Below are positions 41,596 to 49,177 of a DNA stretch of 49,730 bases, piece after piece. The DNA lies in NCBI RefSeq assembly GCF_000308435.1, contig NZ_BAFR01000214.1, forward strand, positions 1 to 49,730. The letters are read 5' to 3'. Position 1 is the first letter of the stretch, and each line of letters begins with the position of its first letter. The stretch comes from Nocardia araoensis NBRC 100135 (lineage in GTDB: Bacteria > Actinomycetota > Actinomycetes > Mycobacteriales > Mycobacteriaceae). Made by a program: the position numbers and the translations under genes. Under the pieces are notes generated by a model. That model was not told where the DNA came from. It saw only the letters and a program-made list of their open reading frames with translations, and did no database searches.

Positions 41596-43173
41596 TCAGC
41601 GCACGGGCAATGGAGCCTCAGCGGCCCGCGTGATCTCCACCTTTCCGGTGCGCAAGTAGTCGACCACGGCTTCGTCTACCGCAGGGTTGCCGCGGCCGAA
41701 CGTGCCGTGGTCGCCGCCGTCCACGACGACCAGCGCGCCGCCCAAGGCCGCGGCCATGGCGGGCCCGCCTTCGTACTTCGTCAGCGCGTCGTGGCGGCTC
41801 TGCAATACCAGCGGCGGAGTGCGCAGGCCCGTGCCCGTGATCGGCACCGGCTTCGTCACCGGTTTCCAGGTGCCGCAGGCCATTCCCGAGCGCACCAGGT
41901 CGGCCCGCGCGTCCATGGCGTTGCCTCCGGAGGCTATGGTGCCGACCGCCGCGCCGAGCATTTCCGGCCTTCCTGCCACCGCGTTCTCATTGCAGGTGAT
42001 CGCGCTGAACACGAACCGCCCGGTGGGGTCGGTCGAGGTCGCGCCCTCGATGGCACGCAGGCGCTGGACGTTCGCCGGGTCGGCGGCGGCGTCGGCCAGC
42101 GCACGGGCGAAGGTCGGCCAGAAGGTGCGGGTGTAGGTGGCCACGGTGGTGGCGCCGAGCAACGGCACCTGCGCGGACACACCGCCGCTCACCAGAGTGC
42201 GCAACAAGTTCTGGAGTTTGCCGAGTTGCTCGACGCTGCCGGTGTAGCCGTCCCGCGCGATCTCGGCCAACGGCTCCGGCAGCGCGCCGGGCAGGTCGGC
42301 GATGCTCGCGGGCGGCGGGGTGAGGTTGGCGTACCAGCCGCCGCCCTGCCCGGCCGCCACCCGGACCCAGGTGCGGTAGACCTGCAACGCCGTGTCGCCG
42401 AGGTGGTATTCACCGTCGTGTTCGGCGATCCAGGCGAACAGGTCGTCGAGGCGCTGCTTGCCCGCGACCTGCTGCTGGGCGAACTCCTCCGTCCACACCC
42501 AGTCGGGATTGACGTTGGAGTCCAGGATCATTCGATCCACGTGGTCGCCGAACAGCGCCGCGTACACCGCGCCGAGGTAGGTGCCGTAGGACGCACCGAG
42601 GTAGCCGATCCGCTCCAAGCCGAGCGCGGCGCGCACGGCGTCGAGGTCGCGCGCGGTGCTCTCGGTGGTGATGGTGTCCAGGTAACCGGGCTGCGCCGCG
42701 TCACAGGCCTTCTTGATCTCGTCGCGGTTGCCGCCGCCGAGCGAGACCTGCTGACCGCCTTCGTTCTTCGTGCCGCATTGCAGCGGTGTCGCCCAGCGCA
42801 GTCCGCGTGGCTGGACGGCGATCCGGTCGTAATGCTCGGCGAGCGCGGCGGGGAAAACGTCCAACCGGCGCGCCCAATAGTCGAGCGCATCCGCGCCGGG
42901 CCCACCAGGATTGGCGAACAGCACACCTTCCCGCTGCCCCGTGGCCGCGATGCGGCTGACCGTCAGCTCGATCTTCGCGCCGTCCGGGTCGGCGTAGTTC
43001 ATCGGCACGCTGACGACAGCGCACTGCACGCTCCGATCAGCGGGCACGGAACCTTCGGGACACTTGCCGAACGCGACGCCAGGCGCGGCGCCCGCGATGC
43101 CGGTGACGATCGATCCCCCGAGCAGGCCCGCGACGACGACGGCCGCGACCCGCGAAACCCGCTGTGTCTTCAT
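41596..43173 (-). CDS. Secreted alpha/beta-hydrolase peptidase (tripeptidyl aminopeptidase type)
   Basis: This 525-residue protein has a Sec signal peptide (KTQRVSRVAAVVVAGLLGGSIVTGIAGAA, cleavage near 30). The family core shows VLFANPGGPG (oxyanion), the nucleophile S195 in YLGASYGTYLGA, and the TAP C-terminal domain with Asp in QSRHDALTKYEGG and His in DGGDHGTFG. Members remove di- or tripeptides or cleave envelope substrates; mycobacterial Hip1 (Rv2224c) is of this type. No lipobox is seen, so it is probably released or wall-associated. The usual DxRGxGxS segment reads QPRGLRWAT, a variant. Confidence 0.9.
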   Translation of the reverse strand: MKTQRVSRVAAVVVAGLLGGSIVTGIAGAAPGVAFGKCPEGSVPADRSVQCAVVSVPMNYADPDGAKIELTVSRIAATGQREGVLFANPGGPGADALDYWARRLDVFPAALAEHYDRIAVQPRGLRWATPLQCGTKNEGGQQVSLGGGNRDEIKKACDAAQPGYLDTITTESTARDLDAVRAALGLERIGYLGASYGTYLGAVYAALFGDHVDRMILDSNVNPDWVWTEEFAQQQVAGKQRLDDLFAWIAEHDGEYHLGDTALQVYRTWVRVAAGQGGGWYANLTPPPASIADLPGALPEPLAEIARDGYTGSVEQLGKLQNLLRTLVSGGVSAQVPLLGATTVATYTRTFWPTFARALADAAADPANVQRLRAIEGATSTDPTGRFVFSAITCNENAVAGRPEMLGAAVGTIASGGNAMDARADLVRSGMACGTWKPVTKPVPITGTGLRTPPLVLQSRHDALTKYEGGPAMAAALGGALVVVDGGDHGTFGRGNPAVDEAVVDYLRTGKVEITRAAEAPLPVR

Positions 43174-43334
43174 CCTGTTCGGTACCTCCCCGAGCCTGCC
43201 CGCTCGCGCGCGACGACGGGCCCGACCAAGAGCATTCTGCGCAGGCTCGACCGGACAGACAAGTCGGTGGCGGTATTCCGCCCCGCTGGGAGCGTGATTT
43301 ACCGGGACACCGGCGCACAGAGTAGCGTCGAGCC

Positions 43335-43646
43335 ATGTCGACCGAGGTCAACAACAACACCGCACTGGACCGTTTCGAGATCTACGTCGACGGTGCGATC
43401 GCCGGCTACGCGGAATACCAGGACACGGCCTCCGAGCGCGCGTTCGTGCACACCGAGATCTATCCGCGTTACGAGGGGCAGGGCTACGCGCGGCTGTTGA
43501 TCGAGACCGCCCTCGACAGCACCCGCGACGACAAGCTCGGCGCGCTGCCCATGTGCCGGGCGGTCCACCACTTCATCGAGACCCGCCCCGAATACCTCGT
43601 GATGGTGCCGCACTGGGCGCGCGACCGGCTGAACCTGCCTCAGTAG
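43335..43646 (+). CDS. YjdJ/GCN5-related N-acetyltransferase-like protein
   Basis: This 103-residue protein is a minimal GNAT of the YidJ/C2orf-like group. It has the acetyl-CoA loop region HTEIYPRYEGQGYARLLIETALD (Q/RxxGxG/A as RYEGQGYA) and the conserved CRAVHHFIETRPEYL segment. It may acetylate small molecules or protein side chains; the target is unknown. TAGCGT lies 6 nt upstream of the ATG with no ribosome site, so translation is probably leaderless. It converges with the PlsC gene with a 7-nt overlap. Confidence 0.88.
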   Translation: MSTEVNNNTALDRFEIYVDGAIAGYAEYQDTASERAFVHTEIYPRYEGQGYARLLIETALDSTRDDKLGALPMCRAVHHFIETRPEYLVMVPHWARDRLNLPQ

Positions 43647-44392
43647 GCCCCGACGGCGCCGTCGAGCGCCTGCTGGAGATCGGTGCGCACCAGCCGGGCG
43701 ATGTCGCCGGGCCGGGGCGGCAGATCGAGCACCGGAACATTGAAGTAGAAGCTGGCCCCCTTGGCCTCCTCCTTCGTCGGCTGCACCGCGCGCGGACCGT
43801 AGCTCAGTCCCATGGACACCAGCACGGGCTGGGCGCCGAGCTTCATCGCCCGGAACGCGATGTGCCCGATACCGCTGCCCACCGCCTGCACGCGGGAGGG
43901 GTCCACGTCGTTGCAGGTGCCCTCGGGGAACACCGCGATGCCGTCGCCGCGCGCCATCCGCTCCGCGCAGATGTCCATCATGCGCTGGCCGGCGGCGTTC
44001 ACCGCGCGGATACCGTGGTCCTTGCCGCGGAACACCGGGATGCCGCCCATCATGTCGATCTTGCGCCGCTGATCGGGATCGGCGAACAACTCGTCCTTGG
44101 CCAGCACGCGCACCCGGCCGATCACCCGGCGTAGCCCGCTGCGCCACGCCGCGGCGGCCACCGTGTAGGGGTCGCTCTCGGAAAGGTGGTTGATCGCGAT
44201 AAGCAGCGGCCTGTTCTGCCTGATCACCGCGCGAAGCGCTTCGCGCGCGCCGTCGGCGTAGGTGACGCGCGGATGGTAGCGGCGGCCGAGAATGGCGTAA
44301 GCCCCCCAGGCCTTCAGACGGTTCTGACGGTGCTCGCGATAGAAGTCGTACACCGCGTCGTTGTTCTCGAGGCGCACCTCGGGCAGTTCCAT
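43640..44392 (-). CDS. PlsC-family lysophospholipid acyltransferase-like protein
   Basis: From ATG 44392 it has 250 residues; TAGAGT lies 7 nt upstream, favouring a leaderless start over the longer Arg/Pro-rich frame. The HX4D catalytic motif is H69-LSES-D74 in INHLSESDPY. The second block has GGIPVFRGKD and the third FPEGTC (155-160), which bind glycerol phosphate in PlsC enzymes. It would transfer acyl groups to lysophosphatidate or another glycolipid at the inner membrane. There is no clear TM helix. Confidence 0.9.
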   Translation of the reverse strand: MELPEVRLENNDAVYDFYREHRQNRLKAWGAYAILGRRYHPRVTYADGAREALRAVIRQNRPLLIAINHLSESDPYTVAAAAWRSGLRRVIGRVRVLAKDELFADPDQRRKIDMMGGIPVFRGKDHGIRAVNAAGQRMMDICAERMARGDGIAVFPEGTCNDVDPSRVQAVGSGIGHIAFRAMKLGAQPVLVSMGLSYGPRAVQPTKEEAKGASFYFNVPVLDLPPRPGDIARLVRTDLQQALDGAVGAY

Positions 44393-44529
44393 GACCTGGA
44401 CTCTACGAGGTGGCGGCGGTGGCGCAACGTGGCGTCCTGCGTCCGGTCGGCGGCCGGTTCGGCAAATCCGGAACGCAGAAGTAGGCCGCAGAAGGCGCAT
44501 TGTGGGCGAACAGCTGCGATGATGTCGGA

Positions 44530-45174
44530 GTGGCACGCGCAGAAGACCCGGACGATCGCAAGACTCGCGGCGGGCACGGCGACCGCAGGCGGCGTGATTT
44601 CCGGCACGGCGAGCAGGTGGTTCGTGCCGGGACGCTGCTGGTGTCGGCCACCGAACTGGTCGAGCCGACCTTCCGGCGCACCGTCGTCTACATCATCGAG
44701 CACAACGAGGCGGGCAGTCTCGGCGTCGTACTGAACCGCCCCAGCGACACGGCCGTGCACGAGGTGCTGCCGCGCTGGACCGACGCGGTGGCGGCGCCAC
44801 GCACGCTGTTCATCGGCGGCCCGGTGAAACGGGACGCCGCCCTGTGCCTGGGCACGGTCCGGGTGGGCGCGCGCATCGACGGCGTCCCCGGGCTGCGCCG
44901 CATCGACGGACGCGTCGTCCTGGTCGACTTGGACGCCGATCCCGAGCGGGTCGGCCCGCTGGTCGAGGGGATCCGGATCTTCGCGGGATACGCGGGCTGG
45001 ACCTTCGGTCAACTGGAGGGCGAGCTGGAGAACGACGACTGGATCGTGGTGTCGGCCCTGCCGTCCGACCCGATCAGCACGGGCCGCCCCGACCTGTGGG
45101 CGCACGTGCTGCGCCGCCAGCCGCTACCGCTGTCCCTGCTCGCGACACACCCGATTGAACTCGAACGCAACTGA
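44530..45174 (+). CDS. YqgE/AlgH family protein (UPF0301)
   Basis: From GTG 44530 it has 214 residues. The first ~25 are charged and likely disordered, and the family domain begins at RAGTLLVSATELVEPTFRRTVVYIIEHNEAGSLGVVLNRPS. LFIGGPVKRDAALCLG and IRIFAGYAGWTFGQLEGELENDDWIV complete the pattern. The function is unsettled; the pseudomonad member AlgH was linked to alginate regulation. The start is weakly supported, since GATGAT 6 nt upstream could be a poor -10. Confidence 0.9.
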   Translation: MARAEDPDDRKTRGGHGDRRRRDFRHGEQVVRAGTLLVSATELVEPTFRRTVVYIIEHNEAGSLGVVLNRPSDTAVHEVLPRWTDAVAAPRTLFIGGPVKRDAALCLGTVRVGARIDGVPGLRRIDGRVVLVDLDADPERVGPLVEGIRIFAGYAGWTFGQLEGELENDDWIVVSALPSDPISTGRPDLWAHVLRRQPLPLSLLATHPIELERN

Positions 45175-45306
45175 GGACGTGTACTCCTCGAATGGATCGA
45201 AGGAGACACGGCATGAGACACGACAACTGAACCGGCGACAGCATGGGTGACTCATCGGGTGCGCCCACCGACCGGCCCCGCAACTCGAGCGGAGAGGTAT
45301 CCAGTT

Positions 45307-45843
45307 GTGCGCAAGACAAGTGGCGAAACGGGCCAGCCCGACGATCAGTCCGAATTGATGCGGGCTCTCTATCGCGAACACGCCACCCCGTTGTGGCGGT
45401 ACACGCTCGGCCTGGTTCGGGATCCGGGACGGGCCGAGGACATCGTGCAGGAGACACTGCTGCGGGCCTGGCAACGCCCGAACGTTCTGGATCAGTCCAC
45501 CACGTCGGCGCGAGCGTGGTTGTTCACCGTGGCGCGCAATCTCGCCGTGGATGAGCACCGCAGCGCCCGCAGCAGGCGCGAACTCCGCACCGACAACCCG
45601 CCCGAACGGGCGACCCCGGACCAGTCCGACCGCGCGCTGGACGGCTGGCTGGTCGCCGACGCGCTCGGCAGGCTCAGCGCCGATCATCGCGAGGTGATCG
45701 TGCGGGCCTACTACCGGGGACTGTCGACCCACCAGATCGCCGAGGAACTCGACGTCCCGCCGGGCACGGTGAAGTCCCGGATGCACTATGGCATGCGCGC
45801 ATTGCGCCTGGCACTACAGGAGATGGGGGTGACAAACCAGTGA
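45307..45843 (+). CDS. sigL: ECF sigma factor, SigL-like
   Basis: From GTG 45307, with GGAGAGG about 9 nt upstream, it has 178 residues, one more than mycobacterial SigL as recalled. Region 2 is LYREHATPLWRYTLGLVRDPGRAEDIVQETLLRAWQ with ARAWLFTVARNLAVDEHR. Region 4 is LSADHREVIVRAYYRGLSTHQIAEELDVPPGTVKSRMHYGMRAL. It should direct RNA polymerase to envelope or redox-stress promoters when released from its anti-sigma factor, whose start overlaps as GTGA. A TGAACC hexamer at 45228 fits the SigL -35 consensus but I find no matching -10. Confidence 0.9.
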   Translation: MRKTSGETGQPDDQSELMRALYREHATPLWRYTLGLVRDPGRAEDIVQETLLRAWQRPNVLDQSTTSARAWLFTVARNLAVDEHRSARSRRELRTDNPPERATPDQSDRALDGWLVADALGRLSADHREVIVRAYYRGLSTHQIAEELDVPPGTVKSRMHYGMRALRLALQEMGVTNQ

Positions 45844-46598
45844 CGGACATCACCGACGATTTCAGCACGTGGGACGCCCCGTACGTGCTCGGCTCCCTGA
45901 CCCGAGACGAGCGCCTGCAGTACGAGAGCCACCTCTCGAGCTGTCCCGACTGCCGGGCGGCCGTGGCCGAACTGGCGGGGTTGCCGGGCATGCTCGCCCT
46001 CGTGGATGCCGACATCGCCACCGCGATGATCGAGCCGCCCGCCCGAGCGGCGGGAGAACCACCGCCCCCGCCCATGCCCGAGCTTCCGCCGCCACCGATG
46101 CCCCGGCTTCCGCCGCCCACGCGGCTGGCCGACGCGGCCGAGCGACGCCGCCGGCGCAGCGGGTGGGCATCGGCGGGCATCGCGCTGGCGTCGGCCGCGG
46201 CCGCGGTGGCGATCGCGGTTCCGATCGCTGTCACGGTGGCCGGAAACAACAACGCGCCGGGGCCGGGCACCAGCGAGCAGGCTTTCGCCGAACGCCAGAT
46301 GACGCCGGTCGAGCCGACGCCGGTCTCCGCGAACTTCAAGCTGATCCCGGCGGGTGACCAGACGCGACTGGTGATGACCTGTAGCTATCCCCCGGGCGAG
46401 CAACTGCCCTACAACCCGAATCTCGTGCTGTACGTCACCCGCGTCAACGGACAGCAGGAACAGCTCGGCCAGTGGCCCGCGGGCCCCGGCACCGAGCTGA
46501 CCATCGACCAGACCATCGACGGCAAGCCCGACCAGGTCCGCTCAGTGGAGATCCGCGCGGCGAATACCGGAAAGGTAGTGCTCACCGGCACGGTCTGA
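45840..46598 (+). CDS. rslA: Zinc-binding transmembrane anti-sigma factor, RslA-like
   Basis: This 252-residue protein is close in length to RslA. The cytoplasmic ZAS domain has H31-x3-C35-x2-C38 in ESHLSSCPDC, which releases the sigma factor on oxidation or zinc loss in this family. A Pro-rich linker (75-95) leads to one TM helix (ASAGIALASAAAAVAIAVPIAVTVAG, about 114-140). The extracytoplasmic part (ANFKLIPAGDQTRLVMTCSYPPG to the end) is a beta-sandwich-like anti-sigma-K-type domain. Coupled to sigL by a GTGA overlap. A terminator follows. Confidence 0.92.
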   Translation: MTDITDDFSTWDAPYVLGSLTRDERLQYESHLSSCPDCRAAVAELAGLPGMLALVDADIATAMIEPPARAAGEPPPPPMPELPPPPMPRLPPPTRLADAAERRRRRSGWASAGIALASAAAAVAIAVPIAVTVAGNNNAPGPGTSEQAFAERQMTPVEPTPVSANFKLIPAGDQTRLVMTCSYPPGEQLPYNPNLVLYVTRVNGQQEQLGQWPAGPGTELTIDQTIDGKPDQVRSVEIRAANTGKVVLTGTV

Positions 46599-46607
46599 GC
46601 TACGAAC

Positions 46608-46644
46608 GATCCCCCGCGAAGCACACTGCCCGCGGGGGATCTTT
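46608..46644 (+). terminator. Rho-independent terminator after rslA
   Basis: Perfect 11-bp arms GATCCCCCGCG (46608-46618) and CGCGGGGGATC (46631-46641) flank a 12-nt loop and are followed by TTT. The reverse strand lacks a T-tract, so it works mainly for sigL-rslA. Confidence 0.85.
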
Positions 46645-46660
46645 CGCGCCTGCGGCCGGT

Positions 46661-47428
46661 TCAGCGCGTCTGCCGCCGGAAGATCGAGGACGACCACAGG
46701 TACCCGACCGCGGCGAGCCCGACACACCAAGCGAGCGAGACGATCCCGTTGTCGCCGATCTCGGTGCCCATCAACAGACCGCGGATGGTCTCGGTGAACG
46801 GCGTGAAGGGCTGGTACTCGGCGAACTGACGCAACCCGGCGGGCATGGTGTCGGTCGCGACCAAGCCGCTGCCGAGGAACGGCAGCATCACCAGCGGGAA
46901 GGGCGAGTTGCTCGCGCTTTCGGGGTTCGGCGCGAGCAGGCCGAGCGCCACCGAAAGCCAGGTGAGGGCGAACATCACCGCCGCGAGCAGCGCGAACACC
47001 GCGAGCCACTCGACCGGGTTCGCGTTCGGGCGGAAGCCGATGAGCAGTGCGACGCCCGTCATCGCGGCGATGCCGATCAGCGCCTGGATCAGCGCGCCGA
47101 CCACGTGACCGGTCAGCATGGCCGACTGCGCGATGTCCATGGTGCGGAACCGGTTCACGATGCCCTTCGTCGTGTCGGTGGCGACCGACACCGCGACCGA
47201 GACCGTCATGTACGCCGGAATCATCAGCAGCATGCCCGGCGCGAGATAGTCGATGTAGTTTCCGCCGGAGGACTTCTCCAGCGCGCCGCCGAAGACGAAG
47301 TTGAACACCAGCAGCAGCACCGTCGGCATCACGATGACGCCGAAGGTCATGCTCGGATAACGCTTGGCGCGCACGAGATTGCGCCGCAGCATGGTCGCCG
47401 AATCGGCGAGGGCGTAGGACATGCTCAT
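46661..47428 (-). CDS. ABC-2 type exporter permease (DrrB-like)
   Basis: This 255-residue protein has six hydrophobic helices in the ABC-2 arrangement, for example FGVIVMPTVLLLVFNFVFGGAL, YLAPGMLLMIPAYMTVSVAV and WLAVFALLAAVMFALTWLSVALGLL. NPESASNSPFPLVMLPFLGSGLV and YQPFTPFTETIRGLL are typical of daunorubicin-resistance type permeases. It pairs with the ATPase upstream, sharing an ATGA overlap, to export lipids or drugs; the substrate is unknown. Confidence 0.93.
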   Translation of the reverse strand: MSMSYALADSATMLRRNLVRAKRYPSMTFGVIVMPTVLLLVFNFVFGGALEKSSGGNYIDYLAPGMLLMIPAYMTVSVAVSVATDTTKGIVNRFRTMDIAQSAMLTGHVVGALIQALIGIAAMTGVALLIGFRPNANPVEWLAVFALLAAVMFALTWLSVALGLLAPNPESASNSPFPLVMLPFLGSGLVATDTMPAGLRQFAEYQPFTPFTETIRGLLMGTEIGDNGIVSLAWCVGLAAVGYLWSSSIFRRQTR

Positions 47429-48396
47429 CGCACGGGTTCCTTTTCGGTCGGGGCGTGGCCGGTGAGGGTGAGGAAGACGTCGTCGAGGTTGGGGGTGTGC
47501 ACGGCGAGTCCCTCGACCTCGATCCGCTCGCAGTCGAGCCGGTCCAGCACGGCGCGCAGCGATTTCACGCCGCCGTCGCTGGGCACCGCGAGGGTGAGGT
47601 TCTCCTCGTCGTCCTGCGGCGGGGCCACAGCGCCGAGCGCATCGGCCGCGGCGGTCAGGGCGGCTCGATCGGCGAATTCCAGCCGGATGTGGCCGCCGGG
47701 CACCAGCCGCTTCAACTCCGCCGCGGTGCCCTCGGCGACGAGCTTGCCGCGGTCGAGCACCGCGATGCGGTCGGCGAGTTGGTCGGCCTCCTCCAGGTAC
47801 TGGGTGGTGAGGAAGACCGTGACGCGGTAATCGTCGACCAACCCGCGGATGATGTCCCAGATCCCCCGCCTGCTGCGCGGGTCGAGCCCGGTGGTCGGCT
47901 CGTCGAGGAAGATGATGCGCGGATCGCCGACCAGCGTCATGGCCAGATCGAGGCGCCTGGTCATGCCGCCGGAGTAGGTCGACACCGTCTTGTCCGCCGC
48001 GTCGACCAAGTCGAAGCGCTCCAGCAGATCCGCCGCCAGCCTGCGGTTGTCCCGCCGCGGCAGGTGGTGCAGATCGCCCATCAGCAGCAGGTTCTCCCGG
48101 CCGGTGAGCAGTTCGTCGACCGCCGAGAACTGCCCGGTCACGCCGATTCGCGCGCGCACCTGCTTGCGCTCGGCGGCGAGATCGTGGCCGCCGACCCGGA
48201 TTTCACCCGCGTCCGGGCGGATCAGGGTGGTCAGAATCTGCACGGTGGTGGTCTTGCCCGCGCCGTTCGGCCCGAGCAGCGAGAAGACCGTGCCCTCCGG
48301 GACGGTGAGGTCTATCCCGTCGAGCACTACCTGCTCGCCGAACGATTTCCGTAGGCCGCGCACCGAGACGGCGGGCGCGCGATGGCCGTTCACCAT
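47425..48396 (-). CDS. ABC exporter ATP-binding protein (DrrA-like)
   Basis: This 323-residue protein has Walker A LGPNGAGKTTT (41-51), the signature YSGGMTRRL (141-149), Walker B IIFLDEPTTGLDP (161-173), and a DrrA-type C-terminal extension that ends LAVHTPNLDDVFLTLTGH. It energises the permease at 46661. AAAGGAAAG precedes the ATG. A perfect 6+6 bp dyad sits 14 bp upstream. The EXLDI gene lies 114 bp upstream on the same strand. Confidence 0.96.
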   Translation of the reverse strand: MVNGHRAPAVSVRGLRKSFGEQVVLDGIDLTVPEGTVFSLLGPNGAGKTTTVQILTTLIRPDAGEIRVGGHDLAAERKQVRARIGVTGQFSAVDELLTGRENLLLMGDLHHLPRRDNRRLAADLLERFDLVDAADKTVSTYSGGMTRRLDLAMTLVGDPRIIFLDEPTTGLDPRSRRGIWDIIRGLVDDYRVTVFLTTQYLEEADQLADRIAVLDRGKLVAEGTAAELKRLVPGGHIRLEFADRAALTAAADALGAVAPPQDDEENLTLAVPSDGGVKSLRAVLDRLDCERIEVEGLAVHTPNLDDVFLTLTGHAPTEKEPVR

Positions 48397-48409
48397 GGTC
48401 TTTCCTTTC

Positions 48410-48423
48410 TGAAATAGATTTCA
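48410..48423. promoter_or_regulatory. TGAAAT-AG-ATTTCA dyad before the ABC ATPase
   Basis: A perfect 6-bp inverted repeat with a 2-bp centre lies 14 bp upstream of the DrrA-like start, in an AT-rich patch of otherwise GC-rich DNA. This is a plausible repressor site, with the binding protein unknown. Confidence 0.45.
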
Positions 48424-48510
48424 CTATGCGCATGTGAGCATGTTTTACCCACACCGCTCCCCTACTGGGGCGCGGTGCCGGTCTATCCGGTGGTGCCGCG
48501 GGTGCGGCGG

Positions 48511-49041
48511 TTAGATGTCCAGATCCTCGATCTTCGGCCCTTCGGCCACGTCGACCACCCGCCGGTAGAGCTTGTCGGGCAGTCGGCCCTTCAACTCATC
48601 GAGCGAATCCACCACGACGAAGACGAAGTCACCCCAGTCCTGCTGTCCGACGCCGAGCAGGCGACGCCAGCTTTTCGGGTCCCGCCAGTCCTTGAGCCAA
48701 TTCGTCCCCGCCTCGGCGGGATATTCGTCCCAATTCGAATACTGGGCGTGCATCACGAATTTGCCCTTACGGCTGCGGTACACCTGAACGTGCTCGATCC
48801 GCGTATCGTTCACCTCGTGCCACTCCCCGAGCAGAGTGCCGGAGAAGCGGACCTGTCGCACACCATCGCGACCGACCTTGAGCACGATTTCGTCATAGCC
48901 CTCCAGCCGGCCCTCTTCGAGCTCGATGAATCGGCGCAACGCCGTGACCACCGCACCCGAGAGGTTGCCGCCGACCAGCTCCTGCGCGCGCTGGAACAGC
49001 GGGAGGTCGTCATCGGCAACGTAGATCGTCTTGTTGGGCAT
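48511..49041 (-). CDS. EXLDI-family protein with ribbon-helix-helix-like N-terminus
   Basis: This 176-residue protein ends in E-D-L-D-I, the C-terminal signature that names the uncharacterised EXLDI family (TIGR04342). The first ~45 residues (KTIYVADDDLPLFQRAQELVGGNLSGAVVTALRRFIELEE) read as a ribbon-helix-helix DNA-binding unit: a short strand then two helices. The remainder is Trp/Tyr-rich (EWHEVND, HAQYSNWDEYP, WLKDWRDPKSWRRLLG), probably ligand binding. TATAGT lies 6 nt before the ATG, indicating a leaderless message, and paired TATACGTA repeats overlap that -10. It precedes the DrrAB-like exporter and may regulate it. The biochemical function is unknown. Confidence 0.85.
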   Translation of the reverse strand: MPNKTIYVADDDLPLFQRAQELVGGNLSGAVVTALRRFIELEEGRLEGYDEIVLKVGRDGVRQVRFSGTLLGEWHEVNDTRIEHVQVYRSRKGKFVMHAQYSNWDEYPAEAGTNWLKDWRDPKSWRRLLGVGQQDWGDFVFVVVDSLDELKGRLPDKLYRRVVDVAEGPKIEDLDI

Positions 49042-49049
49042 GATCCGAC

Positions 49050-49069
49050 TATACGTAGATGTATACGTA
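49050..49069. promoter_or_regulatory. Tandem TATACGTA repeat over the EXLDI promoter
   Basis: TATACGTA at 49050-49057 and again at 49062-49069 are separated by GATG. The first copy overlaps the presumed -10 (TATAGT on the minus strand). Tandem or inverted short boxes of this kind are what ribbon-helix-helix dimers bind, so autoregulation is likely. Confidence 0.55.
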
Positions 49070-49177
49070 CACGCAAGGTTGGCCGCCGCCTTTTCTGATC
49101 CGCCATTGAACCGTTCGGCGACCGGCCCCGTATCACTCGTGTACGCAGTCGAATTTCGTCAGCGGAAGGGAGCGCGG

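Noticed and set aside
45219..45230. Five-codon leader MRHDN upstream of sigL (ATG about 45213)
   Set aside because: It has an AAGGAG site but is too short and without regulatory codons, so chance cannot be excluded.
45228..45260. SigL autoregulatory promoter (TGAACC at 45228)
   Set aside because: The -35 hexamer fits, but no CGTnnT-like -10 appears at 16-18 bp, so it is not listed as a feature.
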